Shown piece after piece: positions 48,855 to 60,597 of a stretch of DNA of 64,000 nucleotides. Within the stretch, counting starts at the first letter, position 1. Each line of letters opens with the position of its first letter. This DNA comes from Spirodela intermedia (Eukaryota > Streptophyta > Magnoliopsida > Alismatales > Araceae). A model generated the notes under the pieces. That model was given only the letters and a program-made list of their open reading frames with translations. It ran no database searches and had not been told where the DNA came from. The translations under genes were made by a program, and so were the position numbers. Where the stretch lies: NCBI GenBank assembly GCA_902729315.2, contig LR746278.1:575501-639500 (forward strand), in the 5' to 3' direction.

Positions 48855-50004
48855 ATGAATACGGAGCAAAGTTCTGATATTCTTCCGTCCTAAGTACCGT
48901 TCTCACTTGTTCCGCGAGGGGGAGAAGAACACCCAATGGAGACACGGAGGTCCGCCAAATTATGATCTCGTTAATGAGCATTTCGAAGAGGGAAGAACGC
49001 AGGCAAGTTCCTCAGTATTACCTCTGTTGACCTCTGCTTGTTTTGCTCTAGTTTGTTCTTTCCCAGTCCAGCAGTTAGTAGCAATACTCCGTAGAACGAT
49101 TGTGCGTGCGCATTTGACTGATGGCTCCCCGATGAACTTTGCCTAATATGAAGAAAGTGGGAGTCTGTCTCCAGGAATGGCTAAAAGGATCGCTGAAGGA
49201 GACAGTACAAAACGCCATAAAGACATGGGAGATGGAGCTGTCCCAAAGACCGCCCTGTAGGATTTTAAGTCCATAAATCCCGCGAAGTTCAAGTTCTTCG
49301 TGAACGGTATAAAACAACCCCTCCCGTATAGTAAGTAGAGTTTGAAGAATAGCGTTTAAAAATAATGCTTAGCCACAGCTGAACGAATCGCAGATGTTGA
49401 AAGGCGAACGGTGCCGTGGAAATCACGGCTTAAAGTCGTGAATCAGTTTAAAAGAAGTAAAGGATAGATTCGAAATAAAAACACAATCAAAACTCTTCCT
49501 CGAGGAACAGGTGGCAGCAAGAGCGCATCTGACGGGAAGATGATTATATTTTGGGGGACGAAGAGGGTTGTCGGGCGAGGAATCTCCGCCTGGGAAGCTA
49601 CAACGCTCTGCTGCAGACATCGTTGCCGGATGAGTATTACAGACCCAAAGAGGAGACGTTCAAGTCCTCTCACAACGTCTTTCGCACAGGCTTCCCAAGG
49701 GGCTTCTCATGGGAGGTGTTGAAGGTCTACTCCGGCCTTCCAATGATAGCCTTCAAGTACAGGCACTGGGGTATAATGAAAGGCCCCAAAGAAAACCATG
49801 CCCCCACGGGAGAGGTGGTCGAGTTCTCTGGGGTGGCTGTTCTGAAGGCTATTTAATCTCTCTCCGTCTTCCTATTCTAATCTACCTTATGCTTCTCTCA
49901 AAGTAACATGGTTTCGTTGAAATTGGCAGGTGGACGAGATCTTGCGAATGGAGGACGTCGAGATCTACTACGACCCTGGGGCCTCCCGCCGCTGGAACTG
50001 GTGA
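48855..50004 (+). pseudogene. Pathogen-related protein (barley PRP-like) pseudogene
   Basis: Homologous to the plant cytosolic pathogen-related protein family. Block 1, about 48889-49002: FREGEKNTQWRHGGPPNYDL ... EEGRTQ. Block 2, 49175-49306: EWLKGSLKETVQ ... KTWEMEL, later INPAKFKFFVNG. Block 3, about 49575-49852: LGSYNALLQTSLPDEYY, FPRGFSWEVLKVYSGLP, FKYRHWG. Block 4, 49930-50004: VDEILRMEDVEIYYD. Lesions: the ATG at 48855 runs to a stop at 48891-48893 and the homologous frame takes over by a one-base shift; in block 2 the frame changes around 49250-49260 with a stop in the first frame; the start of block 3 has no clean acceptor joining LTG to GSYN. Intron 1 would use a GC donor (CAG|GCAAGT) at 49003. 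Order and intron positions are conserved, so it is a decayed genomic copy. Confidence 0.82.
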
Positions 50005-52032
50005 CAGAGGAGGCTGATGGGAGCATCATGCCGTATAATAAATTTAAGTCTTTTTTTTTTAAATGCAAAAAAGATTAAGTTATGGATTGTCTAGCTGAGA
50101 CTTATTCAACGCAACGCGTGTATGCTTTTTTATCCGTCCTCGCAAGAAGGTGTTGACTATAGCAGCTCATATTATCTTGTGAGCCTTTCATTAAGGATGA
50201 ACAGTTTCACATTAAACCTCAACTCCCCAGCCCAGGATGGTGGAGATCCACTCACTCATCCGGCACATAAACTGTTGTCCCATTGAACATTGTGTGTAGG
50301 GTCTTCACGATGTCACATTATTATGAAGGGATTGGTGTGGATAAGTTCAAAGATCCATAGAAAGAAATCCATTGGTGAGGGGAAAATAACTTGGACCCCA
50401 AACAAGTCTTCGTAAAGGACCAACTGTAGGGCGATTATATCTGGTGGTGCAAGTCTTGTTGGTAAATACCAAACACCCTAAACAACTATCATGATGGTCC
50501 AAAACCATCATTATCTACCTAGTTTGATCTGTTGAGTTATGGATCAATTTATTATGTTGTCAATGATCTTTAGACATTAATAATAAATCATATAATTGAT
50601 AATATGTGATGTAAATTTAATTAGCCATTGATGTATTTGACTGAGAGAATGTAAAGACAATAAAAAATGTGTGTAAGGTGAATATGTTATAATCTTATGT
50701 GTAAGCCTTAATATTTAAATTTATATATCAAATAGTTTCACTAATTATAAATTTATAATCAAATTAAAGGTATTTTAATGAGGAGTCAAACGAAATATAT
50801 TTGGGAGAAAATGATCAAGGCATTAATTTGTTATTGATTTTATAAGATTACTAATTTAAGATTACTAATTTGTTACTAATTTACTACTCTAAAAGCCTGA
50901 CCCTTTCCACTAAAATAATTTTTCTCATTAAAATGTGTCACAGATATAAGCATGTGACCAGCGAATGGAAAGGTAATCAAAAGAGAAATCTAGAGTTGAA
51001 AAATTTTATAAAACACAAAGTATTGAAAGAGTTAGGATTTTTTCATTATTTAGCATTATTTTTCTATAATTTTTAGGATCCACATATGGCCTATTAAGGC
51101 CCACTTTAACTTGATTGTTTAACCTGATAAGGGACAAAAGGTGGCAGTCTTGTCTACCCATGAATGAGATATTTTGCCCAAATTAAGGTAAGAAAGAAAG
51201 ACATGAATTTCAAATGACAATTGGTACTTCAACAACAATTTATCTTCTCTGTCAACTCTTCTCAACTCTCTAGGTATCAAGGGCAAGGTTTCATTTCTTC
51301 AAAGTAGTTGTGAATGTCACTTCAAGTCTCAATAGTTCTCTTCTTCAACCCAACACCTCCCAACACCTTCAACAACTCAAGGCACCGAAATGTAGTTTAA
51401 AGGCTATGATATATTCATTGTTTTTACTTTAATCTATGTTGTACTAAGATGTTTATTTTACACATGGTATGTTTGAGTGGAAGACTTATACATGTGTGTG
51501 TGATGTTTTGGTAAGTGCATGTGGTGTGTGTGGTCAATTGATGAGCACTTGTGGTGTGCTTGATCAGTTAGTCTAACTTCTATGGTAAGCTCGTCTTTCT
51601 TAGTATGTGTTGTGTGCTAAATGATAATAGATGAAATTTGCATGTTAAGTATGTAAACATTTAGACAATTAGAGCTGAATTTCATACACAATGACATTTA
51701 GTTATGCATAAAATAAGTGAAACATAATTTATGATCAATGTTCTAAACACATGCTTAATTTTGTGAATTTTCCATATTGTTAATAGTATGTTTTTTATTT
51801 ATTTATATGTTTCAGTTAAATATTAATTATAAAATAAATTTCATTTGATGTTTAAATTATGATTAAATTTTAAAAATGAATTACTATGTTCAAGGTATTT
51901 TTTGTGATTTTTCTGGATTGTTTTGAATTTTCTATGTTGTATTGCAGGTTTAAATACAATTTAAAGGTTTTTTCCTAAATCTTTTTTTATTTTTCCGAAA
52001 ATTTCTACAATGGTTGAATTTCAACAGTTGCA

Positions 52033-52088
<56 letters not shown>

Positions 52089-52237
52089 TAATCAGCCCAC
52101 TAACTACAATTTAAATACTGGATTGTTTTGAATTTTCTATGTTGTATTGCAGGTTTAAATACAATTTAAAGGTTTTTTCCTAAATATTTTTCTATTTTTC
52201 CGAAAATTTCTACAATGATTAAATCTCAACAGTTGCA

Positions 52238-52292
<55 letters not shown>

Positions 52293-53683
52293 AATCAACC
52301 CACTAACTACTTTATTTTCTCTCTCCCACCTCTTGGTCTTCCAAGGGGTGGGTGGGAGATCCTATAGTTGTGCATGCATCAAGAAGATCTAAGGATTGAG
52401 ATTGAAGCTTAGAGGAGATGTATAAAAGCTTAGAGAAGGAGAGAGAAAAGGCATTTCATGCATTGGAGTGGGGTGCCAAAGAAGGAGAAGAGGAGATCTC
52501 TAAGAACTTCACCAATGAGCCAATCCAAGAACTCTAAGAAGGGATCCATTTGAGCACTCTAAACAACATATAGAAGGCATCTTTCATGTATTTGGTTCGT
52601 TCATGATATATTATATTTTATTTTGATGAATAAAGTTTTATTTTATGATATCTCTACTTTTGTGAAATCTTGGAGTGAGATCGAGCAATTCAAAAGATGA
52701 ATAGTAAGATCACCTTCTCATATTGATCCCTATGAAGATAATAAGTTGACCTAGGAGGAGAGATCATCCTTTCCACGTTCTTCGTATATAGGGTTTATTT
52801 TCTTATTGATCTTGTGTAGTTATATGGTCTTTGTCTTATCTCTTAATCATCTTTTGATCCCTTAAATCCTAAAAGTTGAACAAGAGATTTAGAGAAGAGA
52901 GGGGTGAGATGAAAGAGAGTAGGAGTAGAGTAGTAATATTAATCTTATCCATATTCAATCCACCATAACACTTTACAATCGTCTATTTTCTACCTTATTT
53001 TCCCTCTTTTGGTAATTGAAAGCACATCAAGAGAGATTCTTCACTTTCCCTCTTAGTTTGCCTGAGTCAACTCTCTTCCTATCTTCTCACTTAATTCTTC
53101 CCTAAAGTCAACTAATAGAACTAATCATTAGAATCATCCTAGGTTAGATAATTCTCTATACTTCTTAGCTATATCTTGCTAAAAATTCAGTCTTATGAAA
53201 TGAATTTTTGATCATCATAATTAGCAACATTTAGGGTAGTCATTAAACATCAGAGTAAGGCATGTGTTGCTCTCATGTCAAGATAAAGGTTGCTAGAAGT
53301 GATGCTTCCAGTATAGATACATCGACTTAAGGAGTCTATGGTGTTAGGGTGAGCATAGCCCATTAGTCAATTGTATTATGGTGGTAGAATAATAAAATCA
53401 AGGTGAAGTCCTCAAAAGTGGATTTGGGCTAACGAAGTTTGACCAAATCCCTTTAAAATCTAATGGGCACGATTTTTATTTGAATTTATTTGATATTTAT
53501 ATATTTATATAAAATCTAATAAGCTCTTATACTCTGTGGAGTTTATGGGAGATGAAGATCCTATGTTGTTGAACTTTTTTCTTACTTCAAGAGGGTTTGA
53601 ATAGGGTTCTTTTCTTCCATACCATTGTACTCTAAGATCTTTGCAGCATAGGCCTTTTGACTAGGCCTTATTTTTCCAAGCTT
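50005..53683. other. AT-rich spacer
   Basis: About 3.7 kb, strongly AT-rich. Apart from the 205-bp duplication at 51.9-52.3 kb, no gene, RNA gene or terminal repeat was recognised. ORFs here are short and compositionally biased. Confidence 0.65.
51913..52310. repeat. 205-bp direct duplication containing (TC)n(AC)n
   Basis: Unit 1 (about 51913-52107) and unit 2 (about 52118-52310) both run from CTGGATTGTTTTGAATTTTC through TTGCATTCAC, a compound TC/AC microsatellite and CCCACTAACTAC. They differ at only a handful of positions plus microsatellite length, so the duplication is recent. Confidence 0.9.
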
Positions 53684-56600
53684 CTAATATACTTCTATAT
53701 CAAGATATGAGTTGAGTAAGCCTAGATCACTCATCTCAAATTTCTTCATCATCTCCCCCTTAAATTGTTTAATGTGATGGTCCTTTGACCCTGTCACAAT
53801 TAAGTCATCAACATAAACACCTACAAGTAGGATATAGTTAGTGAAATATTTCACATAGACTACATGGTATTGTAAGCTTCTTTTGAAGCCAGGTGACATA
53901 ATATTCTTGTCCAACTTGACATTCTAAGTCCTTGGTGCTTCCCTTAGCCCATACAAGGCTTTCTTCAATCTCAAGACTAAATGGTCCTTTCCCTTTTGAA
54001 TGAAGCCATCTGATTATCTCACGTAGACTTCTTCTTCTAGTTCTCCATTCAATAAGACAGACTTTACATCCAGATGATGCAATCTCCAGCTTGTTTGTGA
54101 TACTAGGGTCATCAACTTGAATGGTCTCCATCCTTGCAATAGGGACAAAAACTTCATTAGAATCAACCCCTAGTTTTTGGACATACCCTTTGTCTACTAG
54201 ACATACTTTGTGCCTTAGAGTATCTTCATTGAGAATTCTCTTCACCATGTAAACCCACTTAAGGCCTATAGGTTGGCATCCAATTGGTGGGTCTACTAGT
54301 TCTCAACTATGGTTCTTCACAATAACCTCCATCTGGATCAAGATGAATCATATCTGATCCTTCATAAACTTAGTTCAACTTGATTCTTACTAGTGAGATA
54401 TTCGTTGGTAATGGAAGTGATTCTCCTCGTTGTTTTTCAGTTGCAGTTTCATTAGTTTTTGGTTCTTGAACATTCACTTTGGACTGAATATTCTTCTCCT
54501 GGTTGTCATCATTATCATGTTGTCAACTCAGAAAAACCAAGGGTTTTAAACATACATCAATCCTTCTCATTTTCTGAACTTTCCCACTTCCAATGATCTT
54601 CTTCTTCAAAGATCACGTCCCTACTCACTTGGACTTTTTCTCTACTAGGTCAAAGCATCTGTAAGCCTTTGAATCAGCTTCATACCCTATAAAAATCAGA
54701 GGTTTTCCTCTATCATCTATCTTCTTTAGGTCACCACCAGCTGACTTGACATGAATAATAGAGCCAAATACCTTGAGATAACTCACATTAGGCTTATTTC
54801 CCATCCACACTTCATATGGAGTCTTCCCATCAAGACTCTTTATGAGAGATCAATTTCAAGGTATAGACATACGTGTTGACTACTTCTCTCCAAAACTTCA
54901 ATGACATATTTTTGCTCTTGAGCATGCTTCTGACTAAAGACATGATGATTTGATTCTTTCTTTCTACCGCAACGTTTTGCTACAGTGTATAAGGGGAAGT
55001 AAACTGCCATTTAATGATATGTAGATTGCAAAACTCCGTGAATTCTTTTGACAAGAATTCTCCTCCTCAATCTGTCTTGAGATAGCTTACATGCATATTC
55101 TTCTCTGTTTCAACCATGGCTTTAAACTTGGCAAAGCCACGAAATGTATATGCCTTCTACTTAAGTATCGATACCCAAGTTAGCCAAGAAAAATCATCAA
55201 TTAGTAACATATAGTACCTACCTCCACTTGTTGTCTCTAGTGAGATAGGACCACATATGTCCTCATGAACTAGCTCCAATGGGCGGCATGATCTGAATGC
55301 AGAAGTTGAGGGAAAAGACTATCTATGTTGCTTTCCAGCAACACAGTCTCGACAGAGACCATCTAGTATCTTTAGCGTAGGGAGACCGTCAACCATTTGA
55401 TGGCTTGACAGTTGACCTAGTGACTGAAAGTTTACGTGGCAAAACCTTCGATGCCATCTCCAAGCTTCCTTTTGGTCTTCCTCAACAGATAGACACATCT
55501 TGATTGCACTTAACTTCAATAGATATAGCCTTCTTCTTGTCTTCTTGACATTAGCCAACAGTCTCCCTTCGCGATCATAGATGGTGAGTCCTCCGTGCTC
55601 CATCATGATTTTACACCCTTTTTCGTCAAGCTGGCCAAGAGAGAGTATGTTAGTCCATAACTTAGGGATAAAGAGGACATTAGCCAAGGTTGCAAGTTCA
55701 TTCATTTGCGTTTAGAGTTGTATGCTCCCTTTCCCATAAATGTTGACTTTAGAGCCATCACCAAATCTAACTATCCCACCAGAGAATTATTCAAGATTGT
55801 GGAATAGAGATTTATTCCCAATCATATGGTTGGTGGCTCCAGTGTCAAGAAACTAGAGATCAGCTTATGTTGATTCTTCACCAACACCTTGGAGTAAGAT
55901 TTCTTCTTCTCCTTCAGGGAGCGCCATCAGTAACATTGTTGTCTCCTTCTCTTCTGTCTCGGCCACGTTGAGTTTCTGCTCTTTCTTCTCACTACAGTTC
56001 TTCGAAGTAAAATGCCCAAGCTTCTGGTAGTTAAAGCATTTTATTCTGGACTTATCTCAGGTCTTTTGGTCACCATCTTAGCTATCATCACCATTGCTTC
56101 TACTGCGTCCTCTTCTTCATCCTCTGTCGTGTCCTCTTCCACATCCTCTTGAGTTTCCACCCATACCTTTATTCTTCTTTATCGCACACGTCAATAAGGC
56201 TTCCTCTTCCTCTTCTTCATTTTGACGCTCTTAAAGCTTCTCCTCGTGAACTTTTAATGACCTGAATGCTTCATCTAGGGTCATTGTTCCAAAATCGTCA
56301 AGTCAAACTGCTCTAACGTTCTTATGATTGGGTCAAACTTTGTTGGTGTAGATCGGAGTAACTTTCCAACTACTACAGCTTCGGTAATATCTTCTCCAAG
56401 GCTTCTCAATTGAGTGACGACTCTAGAGAGTTTACCATCAAAGTCTATCACGAGCTCCTCCTTGCCCATCTTGAGAGACTCAAATTCTCTCTTCAGAGCT
56501 TGAACAGGGGCCTTCTACACGCGTTTGATGGCGACATTCTTATTCCTGAGAGTCTCCTAGATCTCTTTCGCATGCCTCTTGATGTTGAGTTGCACTTGGA

Positions 56601-57072
56601 TCTCCTCAAAAATTGCTTTGAGAAGGATTGGCGATTCATCTTCCTTGCCATGCTCTCCGCCTCAATCGCCTCCCATAGCCGATATGCCTCCAACATGACC
56701 TCCATCCGAGTAACCCATAGAGGATAGTTAGTTTTGGAGAGCACAGGGAATGACACCGGCAGTGCCACATCACCCACCTTGGGTTCTCTGGTGCCTATGC
56801 TAGGAACAACTCCTTCCGTAGAGAAGTTCACTGATTTGGGACAATGCATCTCCTCGTCTCGACGTGATTCTCCTTGGATCAGAACGAGAACTCTGATACC
56901 AACTAAAGAAGAGAACCCTCATGAACAGGAAGAAGATAAAAAGAGATTTCAAGCAAACATCGTCTTATTCTTCTACTGTAGAAAACGTCGAACATATAAA
57001 AGAATTTGTCTATTGCTTGGTCAGCAATGACCATGCCAAATAAGTAGCACGAGGGACCCAACTGTCTCAACA
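53684..57072 (-). mobile_element. Degraded, 3'-truncated Ty1/copia retrotransposon
   Basis: Minus-strand order: possible short 5' LTR (57072 down to about 56905, beginning TGTTGAGACAG); primer-binding site TTGGTATCAGAG (about 56889-56901); gag (56849-56493, PVLSKTNYPLWVTRMEVML); zinc-knuckle remnant (about 56040, CFNYQKLGHFTSKNC); GAG-pre-integrase (55705-55319, WRWHRRFCHVNFQSLGQL); integrase core and tail (about 55200-54625, KPNVSYLKVFGSIIHV); reverse transcriptase ending at 53684 (GVYVDDLIVTGS). RNase H and the 3' LTR are missing. Lesions include frameshifts and a stop in the integrase. The LTR end is approximate. The element is not autonomous. Confidence 0.88.
56889..56901 (-). other. Retrotransposon primer-binding site (initiator tRNA-Met type)
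   Basis: Minus strand reads TTGGTATCAGAG, the usual plant copia primer-binding site complementary to tRNA-iMet, directly upstream of the gag-like ORF. It fixes the orientation of the element and the inner edge of the 5' LTR. Confidence 0.8.
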
Positions 57073-57890
57073 ATAATTCAAAGAATAGGGCATAGAAAAA
57101 AATGAAAAAAAAATGAAAATAGTGAAGATTCCATCCTCCTGATCTATCGCCGCAGATGACGTCCTGCCATCAGCATTGAGCTTATTCCATCAATATAAAC
57201 ATATCACTTACGGGAAATAGTTGTTTAGTTCAATATTACATTAGTTTAATATAAAAATATTTCTCATTTTTTGTCTTTATTAAGCCTTTCTTTTGTTATT
57301 TAGTGGGCCAAAGTTGTCGTGTCTTTAGTGGGCCATAAGTGGCCAGTCCATTTAATGTACGTGACTATAAATACTCCTCTCTATCTTTATTTTAATAGAT
57401 GAAATGTTTCGTCCTTTTCTAGGGTTCGTGAGTGCATGAACCGTCTCCTTTCTCCTCTCTTACTCTCTCTCCCATCTATTTTCTCTCCCAAACGATTGCT
57501 TCTCTTGCAGGTTTATTCTGCTATTTTTCCTATAGTTTCAATGACACGGGCCTTTGGCAATTTTGTGAGGGACGTTTCGTACCTACAGCCTCCTTGAACG
57601 CTAGTTGGTTGTCAAACGAGATGGTCGAATGATCAGCCAATGTTCATACGTATGGAGCAGGCAAGCCCATCGAGAAGTGCTGCGATCGCCCCAAGGGGTC
57701 ATATCAAGGCCTCAGAAAATCGACCAATTATGGATTTTGGACGTCTGGCGTAAAATAAACACATGATCAAATAACAATATTTTTCCGACACCATGACTCA
57801 AGTCCTTCTAGGATCCACTTATTTTTACGACGGCTACAACACACAAACATAACTGGATTATGAAGCAAGACATCGACTTAATAATTGTAC
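57073..57890. other. Spacer between copia element and WAK gene
   Basis: Mixed-composition spacer. Plus-strand ACTATAAATACTCC at about 57362 followed by a pyrimidine-rich leader looks promoter- or LTR-like, but the only ORF after it (57432-57632, 66 codons) has no recognisable domain. Confidence 0.45.
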
Positions 57891-60394
57891 TCACCTGCCC
57901 CTTATGCTAAATACACTCTTCTCCAAGTCGGTGGATGTAGATGTGTTACTTTCGTAGGCAATGGTTTGCTGCCCAAGTAAAGGCTCCTCTTCATTGACGT
58001 TCTCCGCAAGGCCGACGGCAAGCACTTGGCTTCTGATCCCTTCGAGTTCTGTCATCACTTCCCTCATTGTTGGCCTATCTTCTCCTTTCATACTCAAGCA
58101 TCGGCAGGTAAGCTTTGCTACGTCGTAGAGATATAGTGCATGAGCTTCATTCACGAGCTGCTCATCTAAAAACCTCATTAACTGGCCATTTTTCTCTGAG
58201 GCAACAATATCCAAAGCTAGGGTGCACTGCTTTTGTGACTCGTCACCATATAATGCCGTCTTTCTCGTAATGAGCTCAGCAAGAACAACCCCAAAACTGT
58301 ACACATCACTTTTTTCAGTCAATTGATATGTCTGTAACGATTCAGGATCTAGATAACCATATGTCCCTTGGACCACTGTGGCGAACTTGGCTTTATCCAT
58401 GGGCGCTAGCTTGGATGCACCAAAGTCAGATATTTTGGCCTCCAATTTACCATCCAGAAGGATATTGGCAGATTTAACGTCCCCGTGGACAATCGACGGA
58501 GAGGCATCGGCATGAAGATAGTTCAGTGCAGATGCAGATTGAATGGAAACCGTTAATCGTTCAACGAAGGGCATGTAGTGCTTCTCCGGTCCGTGTAGGC
58601 GGTAAAAAAGGGTGCCGCCAGAAATAAATTCGTAAACCAGCATAGGTATGTCTACTTCTAGACAACAACCAAGTAGTTTCACGACATGCCGGTGATTGAT
58701 TTGGGAAAGGATCAGCATCTCCTTTGCAAACTCACTTCGTTGGCTCTTCTCAACGGATTGAGATTTCTTTATGGCGACTAGTTCATTGCCGAAAATCCCT
58801 TTGTAAACGATACCTTGGCCTCCTTGTCCGAGAATGTCATTAAATTTGTTTGTTGCTTTCTCTATCTGTTCCACTGTGTATATCCTGAATGATGGCTGAG
58901 ATTGTGAGCAAATCTGGCGTTTCAATAGCAATCCACCATTTTGTTCGAAGAAATTCTGCTTGGAAATCAGAATCTTTCTTTTATGGAGTCCCCAGTACAA
59001 CCAAGATCCAAGTATAACCAAAAGGAAAAATCCAGTGCTCACACCAGAACGTCCAGAAGTCAGGACTAAGGTTAGCTCATCTACTACAGGTAGAATCATT
59101 TTTACTATCTAGGTAGATGTAAACTTTAGTCAAGGGTGTGAAATAGATTTCCAAAATACAAAATATGTTAAAAATAGTGTTAGATGACAGAAAGGTTACC
59201 AAGAGCCACAGGTAGCATGGGGAACGTCTTCTTCAAGCAAGAATTTCGTTTGGTATCCAGTTCGGTGCCCTTTGGACATTCGCAACTATGATTCCCCTTT
59301 AGGTTAATGCAGATTTGGTCGATGGTGGAGCAGGGTTTTTGAGTTAAGCATTCGTTAATATCTATGAAGAAAAAGTTGATGCCAAGTCAGATCCAGTTGA
59401 AGAAACTGTATGTTTGTGTGTGCGTTTTTTTTGGGGGGGCATGGGGGGGTGTGGGGCGGATGTGAGTGACTGAGAGAGAGAAAGAGAGAGGTAGGGAGAG
59501 ACCGTGGCACCCGTCTTCGATGTATGGATTGCCTTCGTATCCCTCAGAGCATTTGCAAATGTATCCATATGTCCCGTTGTGGCAGGTGCTGTCCACGCTG
59601 AGGCAAGCATAGGAGCTTGAGTTTTGTCTGGCTTCGACGCAGTTCCCAGTCCCTACGACCCAATCGAGAACCAGCGGTACCCCGTCAGGGTAGCTACTGT
59701 TTAACTCCCGGAGGTGGGACTTACTGAATTTGTACCAACCCTCCTCTGTTATGAAGGCATAGCTGCAAGGGCTGAATTTCCGGACTGTAGATAGCTCTGA
59801 CAAGATGTAGAAACTCACGTTGTAGTAATTAAGTCCCTGGGGTATGGCGGTCTGGCAGCAGCCGAAGCCAGAGCATAACCCTTCCTCCACGTTCTTTTCT
59901 GTCAGGCACATCGAAGCGCAGCCACTCATGTAGCTGACGTTTCCCTCTCCAAGGATGAACGCTATAGCATTGCATCCGATGACGATGTACTTGTTTCGTT
60001 TTTCAGACAGTCTATAACTAGTCTTGGTTAAATCGATCCACCCGCTTCCGCTCTTAGTCGTATAATTAGAGCTGTTGTAGCACTCTATGGCGATGGTTTT
60101 GAAGATACGAACCTCACCTGCAGGCGCGGAGATGCTGATGATCTCTATGTTGCTCTCATTCGAAAACAGATAGGCCTTCGGAGGCGACGATGTCTCGTTG
60201 CAGTAGACAATGAAATTGTCGTCTCTGGAACAGTCGGCACCGATGCCAAAGGGATATGGAACGGAGATATCTCCGCAAACCTTCTGGCAGTTGGGGGAAG
60301 GCATTAGAGTCGCTGCAGAAGCAGGATGCTTCCATAAGCACAGAAGAAAGAGGACGATGAGAAAGAGCAGGAAGGGGGGCACTTCTGGAGCCAT
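57891..60394 (-). CDS. Wall-associated receptor-like kinase (WAK), three exons
   Basis: Plasma-membrane kinase that senses pectin or cell-wall fragments. Exons (minus): 60394-59503, 59361-59200, 59083-57891, both introns phase 1 and GT-AG, 748 aa. Signal peptide PPFLLFLIVLFLLCLW; galacturonan-binding GUB_WAK region starting CQKVCGDISVPYPFGIGADC; an EGF-like unit (CLSVDSTCHNGTYGYICKC); an EGF-Ca unit beginning DINEC, encoded by its own exon as in most WAKs; transmembrane segment GFFLLVILGSWLYWG; kinase with LGQGGQGIVYKG, VAIKKS, HGDVKSANILLD, DFGASK and GTYGYLDPE. The catalytic loop has HGD rather than HRD, so it is a non-RD-type kinase, as in some other WAK-like proteins. A TATA box lies only about 34 bp upstream of the ATG. 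Confidence 0.94.
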
Positions 60395-60427
60395 ATTCGT
60401 GGCTTTTCCTCAAAGCCATGGGCCATG

Positions 60428-60435
60428 CTTATATA
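60428..60435 (-). promoter_or_regulatory. Candidate TATA box of the WAK gene
   Basis: TATATAAG on the minus strand, 34-41 bp upstream of the WAK ATG. If used, the leader would be only about 0-10 nt, so either the real core promoter lies further upstream or the leader is unusually short. Confidence 0.4.
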
Positions 60436-60460
60436 TCACACAAGGCATACCGGGGAGGGG

Positions 60461-60597
60461 GGTCAGTAAGAATAATTCAGATGCCTCGGAGACGAAGGCT
60501 GACTCTTCGAGAAGGACCCGTCAACAACCGGTCGGTAAGAATAATTCAGATGCCTCGGAGATGAAGGTGACTCTTCGAGAAGGACCCGTCGACAACC
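60461..60597. repeat. 69-bp tandem duplication in the WAK promoter region
   Basis: Two adjacent copies (60461-60529 and 60530-60597) beginning GGTC(A/G)GTAAGAATAATTC and ending GGACCCGTC(A/G)ACAACC. They differ by a few substitutions and one 1-bp indel. They lie 70-200 bp upstream of the WAK ATG. Confidence 0.9.

Noticed and set aside
53500-53683. 3' LTR of the copia element
   Set aside because: No sequence matching the presumed 5' LTR (56905-57072) was found past the reverse transcriptase remnant; the element is called truncated.
57362-57632. Small plus-strand gene behind a TATA-like box
   Set aside because: The 66-codon ORF has no recognisable features; the promoter-like word may belong to an LTR remnant.
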